Origin: Mycobacterium sp. SMC-2
GTDB lineage: Bacteria; Actinomycetota; Actinomycetes; Mycobacteriales; Mycobacteriaceae
Length of the DNA: 64,000 nucleotides
Assembly (NCBI RefSeq): GCF_025263485.1
Contig: NZ_CP079863.1
Location: 2,604,001 to 2,668,000, forward strand
Direction of reading: 5' to 3'
Positions 1 through 7,699 of the stretch are shown here, piece after piece (positions within the stretch are counted from its first letter, which is position 1; each line of letters opens with the position of its first letter). The notes beneath the pieces are model-generated. The model did no database searches. It had not been told where the DNA came from and saw nothing but the letters and a program-made list of their open reading frames with translations. Position numbers and translations under genes: made by a program.

Positions 1-64
1 GGCGGCGCGGTCCTGGGTCCGTATGCCTCCAAACGGTCACTGCCCCAACAACTTCGGGCGATGG

Positions 65-70
65 TAAATT
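65..70 (+). promoter_or_regulatory. Probable -10 element of a leaderless promoter
   Basis: TAAATT ends six nt before the GTG at 77 and fits the mycobacterial -10 consensus TAnnnT. With normal -10 to +1 spacing the transcript would begin at the start codon. Inferred from sequence spacing only. Confidence 0.5.
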
Positions 71-76
71 AGCTCC

Positions 77-1102
77 GTGGTACTGGGCTTTTGGGACATC
101 ATGGTGCCCATCGTGGGTGCGCCGATGGCCGGCGGACCGGGCACGCCCGAACTGGCCGCCGCGGTGTCCAACGCGGGTGGGCTCGGCTTCGTCCCCGGCG
201 GCCACCAAACCGCGGAGCGATTCGCCGAGAACATCGTCGCCGCCCGCGCCGCGACCACCGGACCGCTGGGCGTCAACCTGTTCGTTCCGCAACCCAGCGT
301 TGCCGACTGGATGGCGCTGGACTACTACGCCGAAGAACTCGAAGAGATCGCCGACTACTACCAGGTGGAGGTCGGCCACCCGCACCACGGCGACGATGAC
401 GATTGGGAGGCCAAGCTCGAGGTGGTGGCCGACCTGCGGCCCGAGCTGGTGTCGTTCACCTTCGGGGTCCCACCGCCCGATGTCATCCGGCGGCTGGGGG
501 CGCTCGGCTTGCTGGTGATGGTCACCGTGACCTCGGCGTACGAGGCGGGCGTGGCCGTCGCCGCCGGCGCGGACAGCCTGATCGTCCAGGGCCCGGATGC
601 GGGCGGGCACCGGGGCACCTTTGCGCCCGACATGGAGCCCGGCAGTGAATCGCTGCACCAGCTGATCACCCGGATCCGCAGCGCCCATGACGTGCCGCTC
701 GTCGCGGCCGGCGGCTTGGGCAACGCCCGGGACATCGCCGCCGTGTTGCACCGCGGCGCCGTGGCCGCTCAGGTCGGTACGGCGCTGCTGCTCAGCGACG
801 AGGCGGGCACCAGCACCGCGCATCGCACCGCCCTGAAGAATCCGATCTTCGGCACCACCGTCGTCACGCGCGCCTTCTCGGGCCGCTACGCTCGCGGCTT
901 GGAGAACAACTTCACCCGCCTGCTCGACAACGTGGCGCCACTGGGCTACCCCGAGGTCAACCAGATGACGTCCCCGATCCGGGAGGCGGCCGCCGCCATG
1001 GAGGACCCGAACGGGATTCCGCTGTGGGCGGGAACGTCGTTCAAGGAGGCCCGACCCGGTCCGGTGGCCGACATCATCGCCAGCCTGGTCGAGGCCGACT
1101 AG
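77..1102 (+). CDS. Nitronate monooxygenase-like FMN oxidoreductase (Rv2781c-like)
   Basis: 341 aa TIM-barrel flavoprotein of the 2-nitropropane dioxygenase/nitronate monooxygenase family, which oxidises nitronates using FMN and O2. The N-terminus has the family signature GAPMAGG (residues 14-20). Later come the glycine-rich phosphate-binding segments QGPDAGGHRG (about residue 174) and AAGGLG (about 213). Length and sequence agree with M. tuberculosis Rv2781c as remembered, and it sits next to ald as there. The start is GTG at 77, with a TAAATT hexamer at 65-70, six nt upstream, so the transcript is probably leaderless. The physiological substrate is unknown. It converges on ald across a tandem repeat. 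Confidence 0.85.
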   Translation: MVLGFWDIMVPIVGAPMAGGPGTPELAAAVSNAGGLGFVPGGHQTAERFAENIVAARAATTGPLGVNLFVPQPSVADWMALDYYAEELEEIADYYQVEVGHPHHGDDDDWEAKLEVVADLRPELVSFTFGVPPPDVIRRLGALGLLVMVTVTSAYEAGVAVAAGADSLIVQGPDAGGHRGTFAPDMEPGSESLHQLITRIRSAHDVPLVAAGGLGNARDIAAVLHRGAVAAQVGTALLLSDEAGTSTAHRTALKNPIFGTTVVTRAFSGRYARGLENNFTRLLDNVAPLGYPEVNQMTSPIREAAAAMEDPNGIPLWAGTSFKEARPGPVADIIASLVEAD

Positions 1103-1105
1103 GTT

Positions 1106-1189
1106 CAGTACAACTAGGCCAGTACAACTAGGCCAGTACAACTAGGCCAGTACAACTAGGCCAGTACAGCTAGGCCAGTACAACTAGGC
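1106..1189. repeat. 14-bp tandem repeat, six copies
   Basis: Six head-to-tail copies of CAGTACAACTAGGC run from 1106 to 1189. Copy five (1162-1175) has one change (CAGTACAGCTAGGC) and the others are identical. A partial unit, CAG, follows. The array fills the gap between the convergent stops of the flavoprotein gene and ald. The ald stop codon and its last codons (CTAGGC on this strand) lie inside the last unit, so the array looks like amplification of the ald 3' end. It is a candidate VNTR typing locus. Confidence 0.95.
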
Positions 1190-2299
1190 CAGCAGGCTCG
1201 CGGGGTCGGTGAACGGCAGGCCCAGGTCGGCGGCCACCCGTTCGGACAGCAGCGCGCCGTCGTGCGTCGAAAGGCCCTTAGCCAGAGCGACATCCGACCG
1301 GCACGCCGCTTGCCAGCCCTGGTCGGCCAGTTCGAGCACGTACGGCATCGTCGCGTTGGTCAGCGCCACGGTCGACGTCTTGGGTACCGCGCTGGGCATG
1401 TTCGACACGCAGTAGAACTGCGTGTCGTGCACGGGGAACGTCGGGTCATCGTGGGTGGTCGGCCGGGAATCCGCGAAGCAGCCGCCCTGGTCGATCGAGA
1501 TATCCACCAGCACGGCACCCGGCTTCATCTGCGCGACAAGGGAATTCGAAACTAGTTTCGGCGCCTTGGCGCCCGGCCGCAGCACCGCGCCGATCAACAG
1601 GTCGGCTCGCGTGACGGTGCCCTCCAGCTCGTACGCCGACGAGTAGCGCGTGCGGACCTGTCCGCCGAACTCCGCGTCAAGCCGCCGGAGCTTGCCGATG
1701 TTGACGTCGAGAACCGTCACACTGGCGCCCATGCCGTTGGCGACCCGGGCGGCGTTGTAACCGGCCGTACCGGCGCCGATCACCACGACGTCGGCGGGTT
1801 TGACTCCCGGCACCCCGCCCATCAGCACGCCGCGCCCGCCGTGGGACCGCATCAGATGGTAGGCGCCGACCTGCGCCGAGAGCCGCCCGGCGACCTCGCT
1901 CATCGGAGCCAACAACGGCAGCGAGCCGTCGGCGGCCTGCACGGTTTCGTAGGCGATCGAGGTTGTGCGGGAAGACATTAGCGCCTCGGTGCAGGTGCGC
2001 GAGGCGGCCAGGTGCAGATACGTGAACAACACCTGACGTGGGCGCAGGAGGCCGTATTCGGCCGGAATCGGTTCCTTGACCTTGAGCAGCAGATCGGCCT
2101 CGGCCCACACCTGTTCGGCCGAGCCGGCCAATTGGGCGCCCGCCGCCTTGAACTCCTCGTCAGGGATGGACGACCCGTCCCCGGCGCCGGCCTGGACGAG
2201 CACCTCGTGGCCGCGGCGGCTCAGTTCGGCGACACCGGCGGGGGTGATGGCCACTCTGAACTCGTTGGCCTTGATCTCGGTCGGTACGCCGACTCGCAT
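1184..2299 (-). CDS. ald: L-alanine dehydrogenase
   Basis: 371 aa NAD-dependent alanine dehydrogenase, which interconverts L-alanine and pyruvate plus ammonia (and can reduce glyoxylate to glycine in mycobacteria). The N-terminal domain begins [10 protein letters not shown]. The Rossmann motif [10 protein letters not shown] is near residues 174-183, and the active-site segment YLHLAA is near 93. The start at 2299 gives exactly the 371-residue length of the M. tuberculosis protein; an ATG 33 nt upstream would only add a tail outside the family. In M. tuberculosis the Lrp-type activator gene aldR (Rv2779c) lies beside ald, but here an SRPBCC gene takes that place, so any AldR control must act from elsewhere. 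Confidence 0.96.
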   Translation of the reverse strand: MRVGVPTEIKANEFRVAITPAGVAELSRRGHEVLVQAGAGDGSSIPDEEFKAAGAQLAGSAEQVWAEADLLLKVKEPIPAEYGLLRPRQVLFTYLHLAASRTCTEALMSSRTTSIAYETVQAADGSLPLLAPMSEVAGRLSAQVGAYHLMRSHGGRGVLMGGVPGVKPADVVVIGAGTAGYNAARVANGMGASVTVLDVNIGKLRRLDAEFGGQVRTRYSSAYELEGTVTRADLLIGAVLRPGAKAPKLVSNSLVAQMKPGAVLVDISIDQGGCFADSRPTTHDDPTFPVHDTQFYCVSNMPSAVPKTSTVALTNATMPYVLELADQGWQAACRSDVALAKGLSTHDGALLSERVAADLGLPFTDPASLLA

Positions 2300-2399
2300 G
2301 GTTGCCCCTTGCTTTGGGAGGTTCGCCCTCAAGTGTGGAGAAAGTTCGGTTGGGCCGCAATCGAGGTGAAGCCGCCCGTGTCGTGGCTATGATCGGCGC

Positions 2400-2861
2400 A
2401 TGACTGATCCGTGCGTGACGGCCACCGTGCAGGTCGACGCCCGCCCCGACGTGGTGTATGGGCTCATCACCGACCTGCCCACGCTCGCCTCGTTCGCCGA
2501 AGAGGCGGTGGCGATGGAGTGGCGCAAAGGCCATGTGGCCCGCCCCGGGGCAGTGTTCACCGGTCACAACGAGAACGGCAAACGGCGCTGGAGCACCGCG
2601 TGCACGGTCACCGACGCGGAACCGGGGCGGCGTTTCGCGTTCGACGTGCGGTACTCCATGCTCCCGATCGCGCGCTGGCAATACGACATCGTGGCGGCCG
2701 ACGGTGGTTGCCGGGTCACCGAGAGCACCTGGGACCGCAGGCCCGGCTGGTTCCGCAAGCTCGCCGGCAGGGCCACCGGTGTCCCGGATCGCCTGGCCGC
2801 CAACACCGAACACATCCGGCTCACACTGGAGCGCCTCAAGCAGCGCGCCGAGTCCGAGTAG
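2400..2861 (+). CDS. SRPBCC (polyketide cyclase/START-fold) family protein
   Basis: 153 aa. The sequence reads as a START-like helix-grip protein: a beta-rich start (TATVQVDARPDVVYGLITDLPTL-type segment, residues 6-28), a central W/F-rich sheet (WSTACTVTD, FAFDVRYSM) and a C-terminal amphipathic helix ending LERLKQ. Such proteins bind hydrophobic ligands in a cavity, and no catalytic residues can be assigned. A TATGAT hexamer at 2388-2393 lies six nt before the ATG, so it is probably leaderless. The next gene, a flavin monooxygenase, starts 8 nt after this stop, so the two are probably co-transcribed and may share a hydrophobic substrate. Confidence 0.8.
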   Translation: MTDPCVTATVQVDARPDVVYGLITDLPTLASFAEEAVAMEWRKGHVARPGAVFTGHNENGKRRWSTACTVTDAEPGRRFAFDVRYSMLPIARWQYDIVAADGGCRVTESTWDRRPGWFRKLAGRATGVPDRLAANTEHIRLTLERLKQRAESE

Positions 2862-2869
2862 CGGCGACC

Positions 2870-4330
2870 GTGCGACGCGATCCCGCCGTTGCCGTCGTCG
2901 GAGCGGGCATGTCGGGGCTGTGCGTCGCGATCGCGTTGCTGCGCAGCGGGATAACGGATGTCACCATTTACGAGAAGGCCGACGAGGTCGGCGGGACTTG
3001 GCGCGAGAACACCTACCCCGGCCTGGTCTGTGACATCCCGTCGCGGGTCTACCAGTACACGTTCGCCCAAAATCCCAACTGGTCGCACCTCTTCTCGCCC
3101 GGCCGCGAGATCCAGGCCTATTTTCGCGACGTCGCCGAGCGCTTCGGGGTGCGTGACCGCATCCGGTTCGGCACTGAAATCGTTTGCGCGCGATTCGACG
3201 GTGAACGCTGGCGGCTGCGCACCAACGCCGGCGCGGAATCGACCGTCGACTTCCTGATCTGCGCCACCGGGGTGCTCCATCACCCGCGCCTACCGTCGAT
3301 CCCCGGCCTGGATGACTTCGGCGGAACCGCTTTTCACTCGGCGCGGTGGGATCACCCAGTGGAGTTGCGCGATCGGCGGATCGCCATCATCGGCAACGGC
3401 TCGACCGGGGTGCAGCTCGTCTGCGGCCTGACCGGCGTGGCGGGCCGGATCATGCTGTTCCAGCGCACCGCGCAGTGGGTGCTTCGGTTGCCCAATCCCC
3501 GATACAGCAGGCTCACCAACGTCACCCACAACAGGTTCGGCTGGCTCGACCGGATGGCCTACCGGTGCTACAGCTTTGGCTACGACCTCTTCGCCGCCGG
3601 GCTCACAAAGCCCGGTCTGCGCCGAAAGATCATGGGGGCGCTGTGCCGCGCGAGCCTGCGCGAGATCCGCGATCCCGAGCTGCGCCGGGCCCTCACCCCG
3701 GATTACACGCCGATGTGCAAGCGGTTGGTGATGTCCAATGGCTTCTACCGCGCCGTCCAGCGCGACGACGTCGAACTGGTCACCGCCGCAATCGACCACG
3801 TGGAACGGCGCGGCGTCGTGACCGACGACGGCGTCCTGCACGAGGTGGACATCATCGTGCTCGCCACCGGATTCGACACCCACGCCTTCTTCCGCCCGAT
3901 GCAATTGATCGGCCGCGACGGCATCGCCGCCGACGACGTGTGGCGCGACGGTCCGCGTGCCTACCAGACGGTGGCGCTCCCGGGCTTCCCCAACTTCTTC
4001 ATGATGCTGGGGCCGCACAGCCCGGTCGGCAATCTCGCACTGACGACGGTCGCGGAATCGCAGGCCGACCACATACTGCGGTGGATTCAACGTTGGCGGC
4101 GGGGCGAATTCGACACCGTGGAGCCGACATGGCCGGCGACCGAGAGCTTCAACGCCAAGCTACGCGCCGCGATGCCGGACACGGTGTGGACCACCGGGTG
4201 TCAGAGCTGGTACCTGAACAAGGACGGGGTGCCCGAGGTGTGGCCCTTCACGCCGGGCGAACATCGCGCCATGCTGGCGAATACCGATCTCGGGCAATAC
4301 GACCTGCGCCGGCACGTCACCGCCGGCTGA
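2870..4330 (+). CDS. Flavin-dependent Baeyer-Villiger-type monooxygenase
   Basis: 486 aa. Residues 11-16 form the FAD-binding GxGxxG (GAGMSG), and a second nucleotide motif, GNGSTG, lies near residue 176. The Baeyer-Villiger fingerprint FxGxxxHxxxW is present (F150-W160, FGGTAFHSARW). The family inserts one O atom next to a ketone or aldehyde carbonyl using NADPH and O2. Mycobacteria have several paralogs, EthA and MymA among them, so the substrate cannot be named. The GTG at 2870 gives the expected short N-terminus before the first beta strand; the open frame extends further upstream, but that part is read out of frame in the SRPBCC gene. The last 14 nt overlap the convergent GNAT gene. Confidence 0.88.
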   Translation: MRRDPAVAVVGAGMSGLCVAIALLRSGITDVTIYEKADEVGGTWRENTYPGLVCDIPSRVYQYTFAQNPNWSHLFSPGREIQAYFRDVAERFGVRDRIRFGTEIVCARFDGERWRLRTNAGAESTVDFLICATGVLHHPRLPSIPGLDDFGGTAFHSARWDHPVELRDRRIAIIGNGSTGVQLVCGLTGVAGRIMLFQRTAQWVLRLPNPRYSRLTNVTHNRFGWLDRMAYRCYSFGYDLFAAGLTKPGLRRKIMGALCRASLREIRDPELRRALTPDYTPMCKRLVMSNGFYRAVQRDDVELVTAAIDHVERRGVVTDDGVLHEVDIIVLATGFDTHAFFRPMQLIGRDGIAADDVWRDGPRAYQTVALPGFPNFFMMLGPHSPVGNLALTTVAESQADHILRWIQRWRRGEFDTVEPTWPATESFNAKLRAAMPDTVWTTGCQSWYLNKDGVPEVWPFTPGEHRAMLANTDLGQYDLRRHVTAG

Positions 4331-4829
4331 GCCGGAAGCCCAGATGGGCCACCTTGACACCGGGCAGTGGCTCCCAGTCCAGGGTGCGGCCGTCGGCGCG
4401 AAAGCCGTTTCTTTCGTAGAACTTTCGCGCCTGCGCGTTGTGTTCCGCGCACCACAGCACGACATCACCGAAAGGATGTGCGTCCAGGGCGGTGTCGAGC
4501 AGGCGGCCGCCCAGGCCGTGCCGCTGACATTGTGCCGCGACGTAGAGTGAGTCCAGTTCAACCTGCCCGGGACTGTCGGGATCTGGACCGAAAATGGTCA
4601 TTCCGATTGTCTGCGAACCGGACTCGGCGATCCACATACTCCAGCCGCGGCGCTGCAGGATCCGCGGGTAGGCCAGGATGGCCCAGCGCCGCGGCGATCC
4701 CAGGGCGTCGAGCGTGGAATCCGCCAGCATGCCCGTCCACGATTGCCGCCAGACCGGGTAATGCATCTCGGCGACGTTCGCCAGATCGCCTGGCCCGGCC
4801 CGGCGGATGGTGAGGCCGCGGGGTTTCAC
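4317..4829 (-). CDS. GNAT family N-acetyltransferase
   Basis: 170 aa with a GNAT fold: IRRAGPGDLANVAEMH at the N-terminus, the acetyl-CoA-binding segment LYVAAQCQRHGLGGRLLD (about residues 94-111, R/QxxGxG/A type), and a C-terminal NxxARxFYERNGF (about 130-142) typical of the last helix and strand. Substrate unknown. The start is GTG at 4829. It is convergent with the monooxygenase gene (14 nt overlap) and lies 22 nt downstream of the tetR stop on the same strand, so it may be expressed with the regulator. Confidence 0.82.
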   Translation of the reverse strand: MKPRGLTIRRAGPGDLANVAEMHYPVWRQSWTGMLADSTLDALGSPRRWAILAYPRILQRRGWSMWIAESGSQTIGMTIFGPDPDSPGQVELDSLYVAAQCQRHGLGGRLLDTALDAHPFGDVVLWCAEHNAQARKFYERNGFRADGRTLDWEPLPGVKVAHLGFRLSRR

Positions 4830-4851
4830 CGGGGCTAAGGCGTTCTCGTGG

Positions 4852-5505
4852 TCATGCCGGGCGGGACTGCTCCAGGTAGGCGGCCAGCGCGTTGGTCAGG
4901 CCCCGCCGCGCCATATCGAGGTCGGCGTACGAGCCGAGCTGGCGTTCGGACACCAGCCCGCGCATCGCGGCGGGGATCAGCGCGGCCACCTCGCGTACCC
5001 GGTCCGGGTCGACGTCCAGGCCGGCGAAGGCGTTCTGGCAGGTCTCCAGCCAGCTCTTGCCCCACGAGAACAGCTCGGCGGCGGTGCGCGGGAACAGCCG
5101 CTCGAGCTCGCCGGGATCGCGGGGGAGCGCCGCCCGCAGGTTCTCGATCGCGCGGGAATCCGGTGACGCGAGCCCGCTGTAGAGGGTGTCGATGATGGCG
5201 CCGACCCGCTCGCGCAGGGGTGCATCCGGTGAGATCGGCGTCGACAGCGTGGAGAAGGTCGCGGCGCGTCGCTCGGCGGTGCGGTGCAGCACCGCCGCCC
5301 AGAACCCGTCGGTGTCGCCGAACTGGTACTGCACCGCGCCCCAGGTGGCGCCGATCTCCTTGGCGATGCGATTGGCCGACACCGAGCCCGGGTCGCCGGA
5401 GGCCAATGACCGGAGCGCGGCTTCGAGCATGCTCTCGCGCGTGGCGTTGCCACGCCGATTGGGGCGCCGGTTCGCCGTTCCGGTGCCGTTCGGCTGTGGG
5501 GCCAT
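4852..5505 (-). CDS. TetR/AcrR family transcriptional regulator
   Basis: 217 aa. The N-terminal helix-turn-helix spans about residues 20-65, with ATRESMLEAALRSLA followed by SANRIAKEIGATWGAVQYQFGD, the usual TetR recognition helix ending in Y-x-F. The C-terminal ligand domain is unassigned. It is divergent from a Rieske oxygenase gene, and the 98-bp intergenic region is dyad-symmetric, so it probably represses both itself and the Rieske/DapB-fold operon. A minus-strand TATCCT (5512-5517) lies six nt before the ATG, so its mRNA is probably leaderless. Confidence 0.88.
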   Translation of the reverse strand: MAPQPNGTGTANRRPNRRGNATRESMLEAALRSLASGDPGSVSANRIAKEIGATWGAVQYQFGDTDGFWAAVLHRTAERRAATFSTLSTPISPDAPLRERVGAIIDTLYSGLASPDSRAIENLRAALPRDPGELERLFPRTAAELFSWGKSWLETCQNAFAGLDVDPDRVREVAALIPAAMRGLVSERQLGSYADLDMARRGLTNALAAYLEQSRPA

Positions 5506-5509
5506 GTGC

Positions 5510-5583
5510 CGAGGATATCGCGCGGAGCCCCGAAATTTTCATAGAAGGTACTTTGATTAGCACGGGGCGGCGGCCTATCCTCG
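5510..5583. promoter_or_regulatory. Dyad-symmetric divergent promoter/operator, tetR and Rieske operon
   Basis: Two nested inverted repeats share nearly the same centre (about 5547). The outer arms are CGAGGATA (5510-5517) and TATCCTCG (5576-5583); the inner arms are GCCCCG (5527-5532) and CGGGGC (5563-5568). AAGGTACTTT lies near the centre (5545-5554). The outer arms contain the two divergent -10 hexamers, TATCCT on each strand. A TetR dimer bound here could block both promoters. The operator half-site itself is not proven. Confidence 0.5.
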
Positions 5584-5603
5584 TTCTCAAGGAGGGATCC
5601 CGC

Positions 5604-6611
5604 ATGGCTAAGCCGCCGTTGTCGATGAAACCAACCGGCTGGTTTCAGGTCGCCTGGTCCGATGAGATCGGTGTGGGCGACGTGCACAAGATGAAGTACT
5701 TCGGGCAGGAACTGGTCGCTTGGCGGGCCGAGTCCGGGCAGCTCAGCGTGATGAATGCCTACTGCGAACACCTCGGCGCGCACTTGGGTTACGGCGGCAA
5801 GGTCGTCGGCGAGGTACTGCAGTGCCCGTTCCACGGCTGGCAGTGGAGCCAGGAGGGCCGCAACGTCTGCATTCCCTACCAGGATCGACCCAACCGCGGG
5901 CGGCGCATCCGCACCTACCCCGTGGTGGAACGCAACGCGTCGGTCTACATCTGGCACGACGTCGAGCGCCGCGAGCCGTACTTCGACGCGCCGGACGTGT
6001 TCGGCGCGTTCCGCGACGACAGCAGCGCGGACGACTACTACCCGCAGCAGCGGTTGTACCGGCAGGCCCTGGAGCTGCATCCGCAGTACGTGCTCGAAAA
6101 CGGTGTCGACTTCGCGCATTTCAAGTTCGTGCACAACACCCCCATCGTGCCGGTGTTCACCCGCCACGACTTCGCCGGGCCGGTGTCGTTCGTCGACTTC
6201 ACCATCACCTTCGAGGGTGACGACGGGCAGAAGATCGAGGACGTCAACAGCGGCGTGGAGGCCATCAACGGCGGTCTGGGCGTCGCGGTGACCAAGAGTT
6301 GGGGGATGGTCGACAACCGCACCATCTCGGCGGTCACCCCGGTCGACGAGTTCACCTCCGATGTCCGGTTCATGGTCTACATCGGCCGAACCCCGGGCAA
6401 AGATCCCGACCGCGCCGAGCGCAAGGCCGCCGAGTTCGGCCGCGAGGTGATCCGGCAGTTCGAGCAGGACATCGAGATCTGGCAGCATCAGCGCTACTCG
6501 GACGCGCCGGCCCTGGCCACCGACGAGTACGAGGGCTTCACGGCAATCCGCAAGTGGGCCAAGCAGTTCTATCCCGATGCATTCGCAACGCAGAGAGGCT
6601 CGACGGAATGA
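5604..6611 (+). CDS. Rieske-type non-haem iron oxygenase (KshA-like)
   Basis: 335 aa oxygenase component. The Rieske [2Fe-2S] ligands are C54-x-H56 and C74-x2-H77. The mononuclear iron site has the KshA-type pattern N166-x2-D169-x2-H172-x4-H177, and a late Asp in FEQDIEIW is the likely third ligand. KshA hydroxylates 3-ketosteroids at C9, but substrates vary among relatives, so only the class is assigned. A strong Shine-Dalgarno AAGGAGGGA (5589-5597) fixes the ATG at 5604. No reductase gene is adjacent, so electrons must come from a reductase encoded elsewhere. Its stop overlaps the next gene's start (ATGA). Confidence 0.88.
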   Translation: MAKPPLSMKPTGWFQVAWSDEIGVGDVHKMKYFGQELVAWRAESGQLSVMNAYCEHLGAHLGYGGKVVGEVLQCPFHGWQWSQEGRNVCIPYQDRPNRGRRIRTYPVVERNASVYIWHDVERREPYFDAPDVFGAFRDDSSADDYYPQQRLYRQALELHPQYVLENGVDFAHFKFVHNTPIVPVFTRHDFAGPVSFVDFTITFEGDDGQKIEDVNSGVEAINGGLGVAVTKSWGMVDNRTISAVTPVDEFTSDVRFMVYIGRTPGKDPDRAERKAAEFGREVIRQFEQDIEIWQHQRYSDAPALATDEYEGFTAIRKWAKQFYPDAFATQRGSTE

Positions 6612-7690
6612 GTACAGCACCGATCCGCGTCTTCCAGGTCGGAAGCGGAAACGTCGGTACGGAGATGATCAAGCGGATCGCCACCCATCCCGACCTCGAA
6701 CTCGTTGGCGTGCATTGCTATTCGCCGGAGAAGGTCGGCAAGGACACGGGTGAGTTCGCGGGTGTGGCGCCCAACGGGGTGAAGTTCACCGGCTCCATCG
6801 AGGACATCATCGCCGCCAAGCCGGATGTGCTCACCTTCCACGGCGTGTTCCCCGACGAGGACCTCTACGTCAAAGTGCTTGAGGCGGGCATCAATATCGT
6901 CACCACGGCCGACTGGATCACCGGCTGGCACCGCGACAAGAACCACCCGCACCCGTCGGGCAAGCCGGTGAGCCAGCTGCTGGCCGAGGCCTGCGAAAAG
7001 GGCGGCGCGACGTTCTACGGGACCGGGATGAACCCGGGGCTGAACCAGATACTGGGTGTGGTGTGCTCGGCCGACGTCGCCGATATCGAGAACGTCACCA
7101 CCATCGAGTCCGTCGACGTGTCGTGCCACCACTCCAAGGACACCTGGATCGAGGTGGGTTACGGCCAGCCGGTCGACGATCCGGAGATCCCGTCGAAGCT
7201 GGAGAAGTACACCCGCGTCTTCGCTGACAGCGTGCTGATGATGGCCGATTGCTTCGACCTGACCCTCGACGAGGTGAAGTTCAGCTACGAACTGGGCGCC
7301 TGCACCAAGGACGTCGACCTGGGCTGGTACACGCTGCCCAAGGGCTCGCTGGGCGGCAACTACATCAAGTACCAGGGCATGGTGAACGGGATTCCCCGGG
7401 TCGAGACGCACCTGGAGTGGCAGATGACCCCGCACACCGACCCAAGCTGGAATATCAAGGGCTGCTACATCACCCAGATTCAGGGCGACCCGTGCATCTA
7501 CAACAAGCACATGATCTTCCCCAAGCCCGGCGTGGACCTCTCCAACCCGGACAACTTCGCCTCCATCGGGATGACCGTCACCGGCATGCCCGCGCTCGCC
7601 TCGATCAAATCGGTGGTGGCCGCGCCGCCGGGACTCCTCACCAGCGCCGACCTCCCGCTGCGCGGGTTCGCGGGGCGGTTCAAGAGGTAA
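6608..7690 (+). CDS. DapB-fold NAD(P)-dependent dehydrogenase/reductase
   Basis: 360 aa. The N-terminal Rossmann domain, with the motif GSGNVGTEM (residues 12-20), belongs to the dihydrodipicolinate reductase superfamily; the longer C-terminal domain resembles the amine/diaminopentanoate dehydrogenase-like branch rather than true DapB, which is encoded separately at 9438. The DapB catalytic HHxxKxDAPSG motif is absent. It overlaps the Rieske gene by 4 nt (ATGA), so the two are translationally coupled and presumably act on the same compound. Product and substrate are unknown. Confidence 0.75.
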   Translation: MSTAPIRVFQVGSGNVGTEMIKRIATHPDLELVGVHCYSPEKVGKDTGEFAGVAPNGVKFTGSIEDIIAAKPDVLTFHGVFPDEDLYVKVLEAGINIVTTADWITGWHRDKNHPHPSGKPVSQLLAEACEKGGATFYGTGMNPGLNQILGVVCSADVADIENVTTIESVDVSCHHSKDTWIEVGYGQPVDDPEIPSKLEKYTRVFADSVLMMADCFDLTLDEVKFSYELGACTKDVDLGWYTLPKGSLGGNYIKYQGMVNGIPRVETHLEWQMTPHTDPSWNIKGCYITQIQGDPCIYNKHMIFPKPGVDLSNPDNFASIGMTVTGMPALASIKSVVAAPPGLLTSADLPLRGFAGRFKR

Positions 7691-7699
7691 GCGCGCGGA

